Shown in pieces: positions 42,833-50,870 of a stretch of DNA of 64,000 nt. Numbering within the stretch: position 1 is the first letter of the stretch; each line of letters opens with the position of its first letter. Both the position numbers and the translations under genes were made by a program. The stretch is from Paractinoplanes lichenicola. Lineage in GTDB: Bacteria; Actinomycetota; Actinomycetes; Mycobacteriales; Micromonosporaceae. Under the pieces are notes generated by a model. The model was not told where the DNA came from. It searched no databases and saw only the letters and a list, made by a program, of their open reading frames with translations. The stretch covers positions 1 through 64,000 of the forward strand of contig NZ_JAENHO010000025.1 of assembly GCF_016785085.1 (NCBI RefSeq). The letters run 5' to 3'.

Positions 42833-44251
42833 TCATCGTTTGAGCTGGTAGATCCGCACGTCCTTCGCGGTCGGACAGACGAGCCGGTCGGGGGTGTGCA
42901 CGCACGGGCCGGTTCGCGCGGGCAGGGTGCCGAGCCGGCTGACCGCGCCGTAGGGGGCGTTCACGACCGATACCTCGCCCCCGGTCAGCGGCGGCATGAC
43001 CACCGCATAGCCGCCGTCCAGCCACTCGAGATCCCCGTCCGCGGTGCGGAACACCTCGCGCCCGTTGCCGTCCAGCATGGCGGCCGGGCCGCCTTCGCCG
43101 CCGACCAGGATGTCGAGGCCGTAAGCGGCGATCGAACCGGTGCTCGGTCCGGGCACCGACCAGAGCACTGAGCCCCGTACAGCGTCGATCAACAGCACCC
43201 GGGTCGTCTCGCCCTCACGGTCGAGCAGGCAGACGCCCGGATCGCAGACGGCCATGCCGCCGGACGAGTGACCGAGCTCCCCTCGGAAGACCTTCTTCGA
43301 GGCGCCGGTGCCCAGGTCGGTGACGACCACCCGGTACGGATCGACGTCGCAGCACCCCGGACCGTCGTCGTACAGCTTGCCGTCGTACGCGATCAATGAG
43401 CCGGGCGGCGCGCCCTGCGGAGGCGAGACCGGCGTCGTCGTCCGCTGCACGTCGCCGCTGACGATGTCGCGCAACTCCACCTTGCCCGAGCGCCGTACGA
43501 CCACCAGCCGGTTGTCGGTGTACCCGTCCTGGAGCTGCTCCTGCCCGAAGACGCGCATGCCGAGCACCTGGTCGACCTTGTCGGCGCTCGGGGCGATCGA
43601 CCACAGTTCCTGTCCGGTCTTCAGCTCGTAGGCGTCGACTCGGCCCGTCTGGTCGTTCCGCTGGACCAGCACCCGCTGGTGCACGACCCATTCGCCCAGG
43701 TGGCTGCCCGTGAAGTCCCAGCGCCGGCTGCCGTCGGCCGGATCGAGCACCCAGGTCCGTCCGCCGCCCGAGCTGACCAGCACCGCGTCGTCCGTAGCGC
43801 TGACGAACGCGCCCAGGTCCTGCGAGGTCTCGAACCCCTCGACCCGCCACACGACCTCGCCCGTACGCGCGTCGGCGGCGACGACCGCGATCTTGTCCCC
43901 GACCTTCCACGCGTCGTAGACGCGGCCCTTCACGATCACCGGACTGGTCTCGTTGACCGTCCGCCCGTACGGGATCGGCTTGCCCACCATCGGCAACGGG
44001 CCGGCCGCGACAGTGGTGCTGGTGACGGTGGGCGAAGGTGTGGGCGCGACGGTCTTCTGGTCGGCCCACCGCTCGGGACTGGCCAGCACGCCGACGCCGG
44101 CGGCCACCACACACACGGCCGCAGCCGCCGCGACGATGCCGTTGCGGCTGCGCTGCCGTCCGCGCCGGCGAGCCTCGGCGGCGGTGCGGAGCGGGATCGC
44201 GTCGGCCTCGCGGGCGACCGAGGCGAAGATGTCGTCGAGATCAGTTGGCAT
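42833..44251 (-). CDS. Membrane-anchored beta-propeller protein, partner of the ECF sigma factor
   Basis: The 472-residue protein has a short cytoplasmic N-terminus (about 37 residues, LDDIFASVAREADAIPLR), one transmembrane helix (about 38-57), a Thr/Pro-rich linker and a large outer part made of PQQ-like blade repeats (VVAADARTGEVVWRVEG, WVLDPADGSRRWDFTG, DAYELKTGQELWSIAPS, LLIDAVRGSVLWSVPG). It overlaps the sigma gene by 11 bases. The N-terminus lacks the zinc-binding HxxxCxxC of classical anti-sigma factors. A sensing or anti-sigma role is inferred only from operon position; the propeller could bind a ligand outside the cell. Confidence 0.8.
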   Translation of the reverse strand: MPTDLDDIFASVAREADAIPLRTAAEARRRGRQRSRNGIVAAAAAVCVVAAGVGVLASPERWADQKTVAPTPSPTVTSTTVAAGPLPMVGKPIPYGRTVNETSPVIVKGRVYDAWKVGDKIAVVAADARTGEVVWRVEGFETSQDLGAFVSATDDAVLVSSGGGRTWVLDPADGSRRWDFTGSHLGEWVVHQRVLVQRNDQTGRVDAYELKTGQELWSIAPSADKVDQVLGMRVFGQEQLQDGYTDNRLVVVRRSGKVELRDIVSGDVQRTTTPVSPPQGAPPGSLIAYDGKLYDDGPGCCDVDPYRVVVTDLGTGASKKVFRGELGHSSGGMAVCDPGVCLLDREGETTRVLLIDAVRGSVLWSVPGPSTGSIAAYGLDILVGGEGGPAAMLDGNGREVFRTADGDLEWLDGGYAVVMPPLTGGEVSVVNAPYGAVSRLGTLPARTGPCVHTPDRLVCPTAKDVRIYQLKR

Positions 44252-44753
44252 CGTCGGCTCCGTTCGTGGCCAGGGCGGGTGTCTCGCCGAGGGCGGCCGC
44301 GAGCTGGGTCCGGCCCCTCGACAGCCACGACTTGACCGTGCCGATCGTCGCGCCGGTCTCGTGGGCGATCTCGGCCACAGACCGGTCGAGCAGGTAGTGC
44401 AGGGCCAAGGCGCGCCGGTGCACCATCGGCAACGTGCGCATCGCGCGAATCAGCAGCACCGTGTTCTCCGAGGGTGGTGGCGAGTGTTGCGGTGGTGGTT
44501 CGGCCGCGGCCCGGGCCCGTCTTACGCCGAGGCGCCGCCACCGGTCGGTCGAGAGCCGGTTGACCACGAGCCGTAACCAGGCCTCGCGGTCCTCGTAATC
44601 CACGAGCTGCCGCCAGCGCTGCCAGGCCCGCGCGTACGCCTCCTGCACGAGGTCCTGCGCGTCGCCCGGGTCACCGGTCAGCCCGTACGCGTATCTGGCC
44701 AGGCGCCGGGAGGTGTCCCGGTAGAAGTCGTCGAAGTCCGCTGTCGTTGTCAT
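44241..44753 (-). CDS. SigE-family ECF RNA polymerase sigma factor
   Basis: The 170-residue protein has sigma region 2 (FDDFYRDTSRRLARYAYGL, GDAQDLVQEAYARAWQRW) and region 4 (RTLPMVHRRALALHYLLDRS, AEIAHETGATIGTVKSWLSR). The size and pattern fit the SigE-type ECF group abundant in Micromonosporaceae and Streptomyces. ATG 44753 is preferred over an open frame to 44846 because conserved region 2 begins there. Its effector gene follows with an 11-base overlap. It is divergent from proS with a 76-base gap, so any autoregulated promoter lies there. The regulon is unknown. Confidence 0.9.
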   Translation of the reverse strand: MTTTADFDDFYRDTSRRLARYAYGLTGDPGDAQDLVQEAYARAWQRWRQLVDYEDREAWLRLVVNRLSTDRWRRLGVRRARAAAEPPPQHSPPPSENTVLLIRAMRTLPMVHRRALALHYLLDRSVAEIAHETGATIGTVKSWLSRGRTQLAAALGETPALATNGADDAN

Positions 44754-44815
44754 CCCCACCGCCCTTCCACCTAGGACACGACATGCCCTCCCGCAGGGTT
44801 GCGCACGGACGCGAC

Positions 44816-44821
44816 TAGGAT
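44816..44821 (+). promoter_or_regulatory. -10 box of a leaderless proS promoter
   Basis: TAGGAT lies 8 bases before the proS ATG, and no ribosome site is present between them. This spacing puts the transcription start at or next to the A of the ATG, the known arrangement of leaderless actinobacterial genes. Confidence 0.55.
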
Positions 44822-44829
44822 GTCGCCTC

Positions 44830-46236
44830 ATGGCCCGTGTGCTCACTCCCCGTGCGGAAGACTTCCCCCGCTGGTATCAGGATCTGATCGCCAAGGCGCA
44901 GCTGGCCGACAACGGCCCGGTGCGCGGCACGATGGTGATCCGGCCGACCGGCTGGGCCATCTGGGAGCGCATGCAGGCCGACATGGACCTGCGGATCAAG
45001 GAAGAGGGCGTGCAGAACGCCTACTTCCCGCTGTTCATCCCCGAGAGCTACCTGCGCCGTGAGGCCGACCACGTCGAGGGCTTCTCGCCAGAGCTGGCCG
45101 TGGTCACCCACGCCGGCGGCAAGCAGCTGGCCGAGCCGCTGGTCGTGCGGCCCACGAGCGAGACCGTGATCGGCGAGTTCATGGCCAAGTGGGTCGACTC
45201 GTATCGTGACCTGCCGCTGCTGCTCAACCAGTGGGCCAACGTCGTGCGGTGGGAGCTGCGCCCGCGCACCTTCCTGCGCACCACCGAGTTCCTCTGGCAG
45301 GAGGGCCACGACGCGCACGCCACCGAGCAGCTCGCGCGTGAGCACGCCCGCAACATCCACCGCAACGTCTACCAGGCGTTCATGGAGGAGCTGCTGGCCA
45401 TCCCGGTCATCCCGGGCCGCAAGACCAAGGGCGAGCGCTTCGCCGGCGCCACCAACACCATGACCGTCGAGGCCATGATGGGCGACACCAAGGCGCTGCA
45501 GATGGGCACCTCGCACGAGCTCGGCCAGAATTTCGCCAAGGCCTTTGACATCACGTATTCGTCGAAGGAGGGCAAGGTCGAGCACGCCTGGACGACCTCG
45601 TGGGGCACGTCGACCCGCATGGTGGGCGGCTTGATCATGGTGCACGGCGACGACAACGGGCTGCGCCTGCCGCCGCGGCTGGCCCCGATCCAGGTGCAGG
45701 TCATGGTGGTCAAGGCGGGCGAGGGTGTCGCCGAGGCGGCGGGCAAGCTCCGCGACGAGCTCAAGAGCGCCGGCGTACGGGTGAAGCTCGACGACCGGGC
45801 CGACATCCCGTTCGGCCGCCGGGCCGTCGACGCCGAGCTGCAGGGCGTCCCGATCCGCATCGAGGTCGGGCCGCGTGACCTGGCCAACGGCAGCGTCACG
45901 ATCGCGCGCCGGGTCGACGGCTCGAAGACCCCGACGCCGCTCGCCGAGGTGGCAGGCGCGGTCTCCAGCGCTCTCGAGGCCGACCAGCAGCGGCTGTACG
46001 ACGAGGCGCTGGCGTTCCGCGCGGCGAACACGGTCGAGGTCAAGACGCTCGACGAGGCGATCGAGGCGGCGCAGACCGGCTGGGCCCGGGTGCCGTGGTC
46101 GGCGGTCGGCGAGGAGGGCGAGAAGGCGGCCAACGGCAAGGCCGTCACGGTCCGCTGCCTGACCCGCCCCGACGGCACGATGCCCGACTCCGACGAGGAA
46201 TCCGACCTGGTCGCCTATCTGGCCCGCTCGTACTGA
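44830..46236 (+). CDS. proS: Prolyl-tRNA synthetase, short archaeal/eukaryotic-type
   Basis: The 468-residue class II synthetase charges tRNA-Pro. Motif 2 is around NVVRWELRPRTFLRTTEFLW and motif 3 around GGLIMVHGDDNGLRLPPRL. The substrate region EPLVVRPTSETVIGEFM is intact. Anticodon-binding and C-terminal domains follow, ending LVAYLARSY with the terminal tyrosine typical of this type. It lacks the INS editing insertion of the long bacterial enzyme. ATG 44830 is the only good start and probably leaderless. The DUF402 gene overlaps its stop. Confidence 0.96.
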   Translation: MARVLTPRAEDFPRWYQDLIAKAQLADNGPVRGTMVIRPTGWAIWERMQADMDLRIKEEGVQNAYFPLFIPESYLRREADHVEGFSPELAVVTHAGGKQLAEPLVVRPTSETVIGEFMAKWVDSYRDLPLLLNQWANVVRWELRPRTFLRTTEFLWQEGHDAHATEQLAREHARNIHRNVYQAFMEELLAIPVIPGRKTKGERFAGATNTMTVEAMMGDTKALQMGTSHELGQNFAKAFDITYSSKEGKVEHAWTTSWGTSTRMVGGLIMVHGDDNGLRLPPRLAPIQVQVMVVKAGEGVAEAAGKLRDELKSAGVRVKLDDRADIPFGRRAVDAELQGVPIRIEVGPRDLANGSVTIARRVDGSKTPTPLAEVAGAVSSALEADQQRLYDEALAFRAANTVEVKTLDEAIEAAQTGWARVPWSAVGEEGEKAANGKAVTVRCLTRPDGTMPDSDEESDLVAYLARSY

Positions 46237-46892
46237 TGCGCTTCGAGCCCGGCCGGCTCATCCTGCATCGCGACACGCACCGCGGTCGTCTCGGCTTCGT
46301 CAATCCCGTACGGGTGGTGGCCGACGACGACCGCGGGCTGCTGGTCTGGCTGGCCCGCGGCTCGGCGGTCGCGCTCGAGACAACCACCGACGGCCGCGGC
46401 CCGCGCGACATGCCCTCGTTCGCCGAGTGGGAGGCGGCCCCCAAACAGGCGACGTTCGCCACCTGGCGCGGCCCGGGCGTGCTGCGCTTCTTCCCGGCGG
46501 GCGCCGCCCACTCGGTCTGGTTCTTCCGCGACGACGACGGCTTCTTCACCAGGTATTACGTCAACCTCGAAGAACACGCGGTCCGCTGGGACGACGGCGC
46601 CGTGGCCGGCTTCGACGTCGTCGACCAGGACTTGGACATCGTCGCCACCCCTGATCTCCAGTGGCAGTGGAAGGACGAGGACGAGTTCGCCGAACGCCTG
46701 GCCCACCCCGACCTCTACTGGGTCCCCGACGAGCAGGCAGTCTGGTCCGAGGGCTTCCGCGTCATCAAGATGATCGAGGCCGCCGACTTCCCGTTCGACG
46801 GCACGTGGACCGACTTCCACCCCGACCCGTCCTGGCCCACCCCGACGGAATTGCCGCCCGGCTGGGATCGTCCCGTTGTCGCCCGGGTTTGA
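46236..46892 (+). CDS. DUF402 family protein
   Basis: The 218-residue protein starts MRFEPGRLILHRDTHRGRLG and contains the DUF402 core: VWFFRDDDGFFTRYYVNLE, VRWDDGAVAGFDVVDQDLDI and WQWKDEDEFAERL with conserved acidic residues. Known DUF402 members are nucleoside di-/triphosphate phosphatases or RNA-cleaving enzymes; which applies here is unknown. ATG 46236 shares bases with the proS stop (TGATG), so the genes are translationally coupled. A 331-bp gap follows before rpsP. Confidence 0.87.
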   Translation: MRFEPGRLILHRDTHRGRLGFVNPVRVVADDDRGLLVWLARGSAVALETTTDGRGPRDMPSFAEWEAAPKQATFATWRGPGVLRFFPAGAAHSVWFFRDDDGFFTRYYVNLEEHAVRWDDGAVAGFDVVDQDLDIVATPDLQWQWKDEDEFAERLAHPDLYWVPDEQAVWSEGFRVIKMIEAADFPFDGTWTDFHPDPSWPTPTELPPGWDRPVVARV

Positions 46893-47223
46893 CTTTCGAG
46901 CGCAACCATTTACGCAGGTCGCCCGGGTGGGCTTCGCGTTCTGGACGCGTAGCGGCCAGCGAATCCCGCCTGGGTCCCCGCGGGAGCGACGGTCTGCAAC
47001 CCCCCACCCCGCCGGGACATCGGCATTTTGCCCTTGATCGTTCCTTTTCTTGACCCGATTGGGAGTCACCCCCTCTCGTCTGGCAGAATGGTCCTCTGGT
47101 ATCCGGCTCGCGTGAGGCGCCCTCTAACCCCTCCTGCGTTGCCAGTCCTCGAGACGACGGCTGCTCTGTCCCCACGGGGGAGCCCATTCTCAACCACGCA
47201 GTCATTCAGGAGCGAAGAGAACC
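46893..47223 (+). promoter_or_regulatory. 331-bp upstream and leader region of the rpsP operon
   Basis: No gene is seen. The second half looks like promoter and leader: TTGACC near 47050, a TCTGGCAGAAT stretch near 47080 that could include the -10 region, and a hairpin at about 47164-47184 (GCTC, TCCCC and their complements around ACG). AGGAG lies 8 bases before the rpsP GTG. The assignment of promoter elements is tentative. Confidence 0.4.
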
Positions 47224-47739
47224 GTGGCCGTTAAGATCCGGCTCCTGCGGATGGGCAAGATCCGCAACCCGCAGTACCGCATCGTCGTCGCCGACTCGCG
47301 CACCAAGCGCGACGGCCGCGCCATCGAGTACGTCGGCATCTACCAGCCGAAGGAACACCCCTCGGTCATCCAGGTGAAGTCCGAGCGTGTGCAGTACTGG
47401 CTGTCGGTCGGCGCGCAGCCGAGCGAGGCCGTGCAGCGCATCCTCGAGAAGACCGGCGACTGGCAGCAGTTCAAGGGCCTCCCCGCCCCGCCGCCGCTGC
47501 TCGTCAAGGAGCCGAAGCAGAGCCGCACCGAGATCTACGAGGCCGAGGCCAAGTCGGCCGCCGGTGTCGCCGAGACCCCGGCCAAGAGCACCAAGCCGGC
47601 CAAGAAGGCCGCCGCTGCTCCGGAGGCCGCCGAGGCCAAGCCGGCGCAGACCAAGGCCGTCGACCCGGCCGAGCCGAACCGTGAGGCCGTCGCCGAGACC
47701 GCAGAGGACCCGGCCGGTGCCGGCGCCGACGCGAGCTGA
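47224..47739 (+). CDS. rpsP: 30S ribosomal protein S16
   Basis: The first 80 residues are S16: AVKIRLLRMGKIRNPQYRIV, SRTKRDGRAIEYVGIYQP, then VQYWLSVGAQPSEAVQRIL. S16 is an assembly protein of the small subunit. The protein is 171 residues long, with an Ala/Lys/Glu/Pro-rich tail of about 85 residues that many actinobacterial S16 proteins carry. GTG 47224 has AGGAG upstream. It opens the operon rpsP-khpA-rimM-trmD-rplS, and khpA overlaps its end by 23 bases. Confidence 0.97.
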   Translation: MAVKIRLLRMGKIRNPQYRIVVADSRTKRDGRAIEYVGIYQPKEHPSVIQVKSERVQYWLSVGAQPSEAVQRILEKTGDWQQFKGLPAPPPLLVKEPKQSRTEIYEAEAKSAAGVAETPAKSTKPAKKAAAAPEAAEAKPAQTKAVDPAEPNREAVAETAEDPAGAGADAS

Positions 47740-47974
47740 CGGGGCGCTCCGGCCGGCGCTGGAGCACCTCGTCAAGGGCATCGTCGACAACCCGGACGAC
47801 GTCCGGGTCCGGCTGGTCGACTCGCGCCGCGGCAAGCGGCTCGAGGTCCGTGTGCACCCGGAGGACCTCGGTACGGTCATCGGGCGCGGCGGACGCACGG
47901 CCAAGGCCCTGCGGCAGGTCATCGGGTCGATCGGTGGGCGCGGCATCCGCGTCGACATCGTCGACGCCTACTGA
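47717..47974 (+). CDS. khpA: KH-domain RNA-binding protein KhpA
   Basis: The 85-residue protein is a single KH domain (YlqC/KhpA) with ALEHLVKGIVDNPDDVRVR, LEVRVHPEDLGTVIGRGGR (the GxxG loop IGRGGR) and ALRQVIGSIGGRGIRVDI. KhpA binds RNA and in other bacteria pairs with KhpB/Jag to influence division and small-RNA biology. GTG 47717 within the end of rpsP gives the usual length; the frame is open further upstream but lies inside rpsP. Its place between rpsP and rimM is conserved in Gram-positive bacteria. Confidence 0.93.
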   Translation: MPAPTRADGALRPALEHLVKGIVDNPDDVRVRLVDSRRGKRLEVRVHPEDLGTVIGRGGRTAKALRQVIGSIGGRGIRVDIVDAY

Positions 47975-48014
47975 GCTTCCGAAACGGCTTCGCCGTAATG
48001 CAAAGGAAGTTTGA

Positions 48015-48578
48015 GTGCTCCTTGTAGTCGGCCAGATCGGCAAACCGCACGGCATCCGGGGCGAGGTCTCGGTGGTCGTGCGGACCGACGAACCGGAAGA
48101 ACGTTTCGTCCCCGGGTCGGTGTTCGTGACGGAGGTCCCTCGGGTCCGCCGCGTGAGCACCGGCCCGGCGGCCGCTCCGGGGGTTCGTTTCGAGGTGCCG
48201 AAGCAGCTCACGCTCGAGACCATCCGCTGGCATCAGGGCCGCGGCATCGCGCTCTTCTCCGACATCTACGACCGCAACCTCGCCGAGGAGCTGCGCGGCG
48301 TGTTTCTGCAGGTCGACAGCGGTTCGTTGACGCCGCCGGACGATCCCGACGAGTTCCACGACCACCAGCTGGTCGGCCTGCGGGTCGAGTCGGCCGACGG
48401 CACGGTGCACGGGTCGGTGGAGCGGATCGAACACGCGCCCGCCTCGGATCTGATCGTGCTCAAGAAGGCGGCCGGGGGCACGGCGCTGATCCCCTTCGTG
48501 AGCGCGATCGTGCCCTCCGTGGACGTCGCCGGGGGCAGGATCGTGGTCGACCTGCCCGAGGGGCTGCTGGATCTGTAG
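48015..48578 (+). CDS. rimM: Ribosome maturation factor RimM
   Basis: The 187-residue protein helps fold the 30S head around S19. It has the N-terminal RimM barrel (LLVVGQIGKPHGIRGEVSV, FVPGSVFVTEVP, IRWHQGRGIALFSDIYDRN, AEELRGVFLQV) and the PRC-barrel C-domain (DEFHDHQLVGLRVES, ASDLIVLKKAAGGTALIPFV, GGRIVVDLPEGLLDL). GTG 48015 follows AAAGGAAG. The trmD start shares the final G of its stop codon. Confidence 0.96.
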   Translation: MLLVVGQIGKPHGIRGEVSVVVRTDEPEERFVPGSVFVTEVPRVRRVSTGPAAAPGVRFEVPKQLTLETIRWHQGRGIALFSDIYDRNLAEELRGVFLQVDSGSLTPPDDPDEFHDHQLVGLRVESADGTVHGSVERIEHAPASDLIVLKKAAGGTALIPFVSAIVPSVDVAGGRIVVDLPEGLLDL

Positions 48579-49336
48579 TGCGCGTCGACATCATCTCGAT
48601 CTTCCCGGACTACTTCGCCCCGCTCGAGCTGTCGCTGATCGGCAAGGCGCGCACGACCGGGCTGCTCGACCTGTCCGTGCACGATCTGCGCACCTGGACG
48701 TCGGACGTGCACAGAACCGTCGACGACACCCCGTACGGGGGTGGGCCGGGCATGGTCATGCGGCCCGAGCCGTGGGGGCAGGCGCTCGACGCGGTGGGCC
48801 CGGGCACGCTCGTGGTGCCGTCGCCCGTGGGGAAGCCGTTCACGCAGGCCGACGCGTACGAGCTGGCCGCGCTCGAGCATTTGATCTTCGCCTGCGGGCG
48901 GTACGAGGGCATCGACCAGCGCGTGATCGACGACGCGGCGTCCCGGATGCCCGTGCGCGAGGTCTCGCTGGGCGACTACGTGCTGTTCGGCGGCGAGGTC
49001 GCGGTCATTGTGATCATGGAAGCGATCACCCGGTTACTGCCCGGGGTGCTCGGCAACGCCGACTCGCTGACCGAGGAGTCGCACGCGGCGGGGCTGCTCG
49101 AGGCGCCGGTCTACACGAAGCCGGCCTCGTGGCGCGACCGGGAGGTGCCGGACATCCTGCGCTCCGGTGACCACGGCCGGATCGCTCGCTGGCGGCGGGA
49201 TCAGAGCCTTTCCCGTACGGCGTCCCGGCGGCCCGACATGATGGCGGCGTACCCGCTCGATCATTTGGACAAAGCGGACAGGAAGGCCCTCGACGAGGGT
49301 GGATTTCAGATCACGCCTCCCTCTGTGGCAAAGTAG
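48578..49336 (+). CDS. trmD: tRNA (guanine-37-N1)-methyltransferase TrmD
   Basis: The 252-residue SPOUT methyltransferase makes m1G37 next to the anticodon, preventing +1 frameshifting. Characteristic blocks are MRVDIISIFPDYFAPLELSL, DDTPYGGGPGMVMRPEPW, IFACGRYEGIDQRVIDD and EVSLGDYVLFGGEVAVIVIM in the knot. GTG 48578 uses the last G of the rimM stop, an extreme overlap that couples the two; the much longer open frame upstream is only the rimM shadow. A 124-base gap with hairpins separates it from rplS. Confidence 0.97.
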   Translation: MRVDIISIFPDYFAPLELSLIGKARTTGLLDLSVHDLRTWTSDVHRTVDDTPYGGGPGMVMRPEPWGQALDAVGPGTLVVPSPVGKPFTQADAYELAALEHLIFACGRYEGIDQRVIDDAASRMPVREVSLGDYVLFGGEVAVIVIMEAITRLLPGVLGNADSLTEESHAAGLLEAPVYTKPASWRDREVPDILRSGDHGRIARWRRDQSLSRTASRRPDMMAAYPLDHLDKADRKALDEGGFQITPPSVAK

Positions 49337-49378
49337 GGAGGTTGCCGATTTCGCCCCACGCCGTGGAGCGGAGTCGAG

Positions 49379-49407
49379 GATCTTCTGAACTCGAGGAAGA
49401 TCAGAAG
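49379..49407 (+). promoter_or_regulatory. Mutually exclusive hairpins in the rplS leader
   Basis: GATCTTC (49379-49385) can pair with GAAGATC (49396-49402), while CTTCTGA (49382-49388) can pair with TCAGAAG (49401-49407). The two stems use overlapping bases, so only one can form at a time. This is the shape of an attenuator or protein-binding leader ahead of rplS. Autogenous L19 control is known in other phyla; here it is inferred. Confidence 0.5.
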
Positions 49408-49460
49408 TACCCCTGCGCGCATCGAACTCCCGGTGCGCTACAGAGAACGAGGATGCAGCG

Positions 49461-49817
49461 ATGAACACGCTGGACGCTCTCGACGCCCAGTCGCAGCGCA
49501 CCGACATTCCCGCCTTCCGGGCCGGCGACACCGTCAAGGTGCACGCCCGGGTCGTCGAAGGTAACCGTTCCCGCGTCCAGGTCTTCCAGGGCGTCGTGAT
49601 CGGTCGCCAGGGTGCCGGCCTCCGCGAGACCTTCAAGGTCCGGAAGATCAGCTTCGGCGTCGGTGTCGAGCGGACCTACCCGATCAACAGCCCGGCGATC
49701 GACAAGATCGAGGTCGTGAGCCGCGGTGACGTCCGTCGCGCCAAGCTCTACTACCTGCGTGAGCTCCGCGGCAAGAAGGCCAAGATCAAGGAGCTTCGGG
49801 AGAAGCAGACCGTCTGA
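49461..49817 (+). CDS. rplS: 50S ribosomal protein L19
   Basis: The 118-residue protein is L19, which lies at the interface of the two subunits. Blocks are IPAFRAGDTVKVHARVVEG, RSRVQVFQGVVIGRQGAGL, FKVRKISFGVGVERTYPIN and KLYYLRELRGKKAKIKEL. ATG 49461 follows ACGAGG. The long structured leader and the terminator-like hairpin at 49890 suggest it is the last gene of the rpsP operon with some independent control. Confidence 0.98.
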   Translation: MNTLDALDAQSQRTDIPAFRAGDTVKVHARVVEGNRSRVQVFQGVVIGRQGAGLRETFKVRKISFGVGVERTYPINSPAIDKIEVVSRGDVRRAKLYYLRELRGKKAKIKELREKQTV

Positions 49818-49889
49818 TCGTCATCGATCCGAGCACACTCGCATTACTCTTGCCGTGTGCCGGATGGGATCAGTGTGAACCCTTCCAGT

Positions 49890-49935
49890 ACTACCGCCCG
49901 TAAGTCCCCGCGAGGGGAAATACTCGGGCGGTAGT
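49890..49935 (+). terminator. Compound hairpin after rplS
   Basis: ACTACCGCCCG (49890-49900) pairs perfectly with CGGGCGGTAGT (49925-49935), and an inner hairpin CCCC-GCGA-GGGG (49906-49917) sits in the loop. It starts 72 bases after the rplS stop, with no U-tract. It is the probable end of the ribosomal operon. Confidence 0.75.
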
Positions 49936-49982
49936 GCTGTATCCGGGGTAGTTCGGCCGGTCGGCGGCGGGAGATGCGAAGC

Positions 49983-50870
49983 GTGGAACCGATGGAGGGC
50001 TACGGCCCGGCTTCTCGGCGGCGACGGGGATTGGTCCGGCGCAAAGAGATGCCACTCTGGCAAGAGCTGCCGCTGCTGCTGGTGGTGGCCTTCTGCCTGG
50101 CCGTTCTGATCCGCACCTTCCTGGTGCAGGCGTTCTACATCCCCAGCGGGTCGATGGAGAACACGCTGCTGGTCAAGGATCGCGTGCTGGTCAACAAGGT
50201 CATCTACGACATGCGCGATCCCGTCCGCGGCGAGATCGTGGTCTTCCGCGGCGACGAGAACTGGACCCCCGAGGTCACCGAGCCGGTCAGCAACACGTTC
50301 GCGGCCAAGCTCGGCCGCACGATCGGCGACCTCGTCGGCGTCAGCCGCCCGGGGGAACGCGACTTCATCAAACGGGTGATCGGCCTGCCCGGTGACAAGG
50401 TCGCCTGCTGCGACGCCAAGGGGCGGATCACCGTCAACGGCGTCGGCATCGACGAGCCGTACATCGCGGACGGTTTCAACTCCGACCTCAACCAGCCGCC
50501 CAACCCGAACCAGTGCACCAGCCGGCAGTTCACCGAGGTGATCGTCCCGGACGGTGAGATGTTCATCATGGGCGATCACCGACAGGTCTCGCAGGACGCG
50601 CGGTGCCAGGGCCCGGTGCCGATCAGCAACATCATCGGGCGGGCATTCGTCATCGTCTGGCCCAGCAACCGGTTCACCAGCCTCTCCGTGCCCGACGTGT
50701 GGAAGGCGTACGCCGCCGACCACCCGACCGCGGCCGCCCCGGCGCTCGAGCCGATGCGGAAGGACGATCCGGCCACCGAGGTTTTCGCCCTCCCGTTTCT
50801 GTTAAGTGCGGCGTTATCCGCGCGTTCCGGACTGCCGTTCGGGACCCGGCGACGTAGGCTCCCCTCGTGA
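49983..50870 (+). CDS. lepB: Type I signal peptidase, first copy
   Basis: The 295-residue membrane protease removes Sec and Tat signal peptides outside the membrane. After a basic N-terminus there is one transmembrane helix (LPLLLVVAFCLAVLIRTFLV), then box B with the catalytic serine (FYIPSGSMENTLLVKDRVLV), box D with the catalytic lysine (RDFIKRVIGLPGDKVACCD) and box E (MFIMGDHRQVSQDARCQ). Cys residues in the middle are unusual but paired. GTG 49983 has GGGAG about 9 bases upstream; ATG 49974 is also open. The last 35 residues have no family counterpart and overlap the promoter of the second copy. Confidence 0.93.
   Translation: MEPMEGYGPASRRRRGLVRRKEMPLWQELPLLLVVAFCLAVLIRTFLVQAFYIPSGSMENTLLVKDRVLVNKVIYDMRDPVRGEIVVFRGDENWTPEVTEPVSNTFAAKLGRTIGDLVGVSRPGERDFIKRVIGLPGDKVACCDAKGRITVNGVGIDEPYIADGFNSDLNQPPNPNQCTSRQFTEVIVPDGEMFIMGDHRQVSQDARCQGPVPISNIIGRAFVIVWPSNRFTSLSVPDVWKAYAADHPTAAAPALEPMRKDDPATEVFALPFLLSAALSARSGLPFGTRRRRLPS
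50855..50860 (+). promoter_or_regulatory. -10 box for the second signal peptidase gene
   Basis: TAGGCT lies 6 bases before GTG 50867 and inside the end of the first lepB gene. No ribosome site precedes the GTG. This fits an internal promoter making a leaderless lepB2 transcript. Confidence 0.5.
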
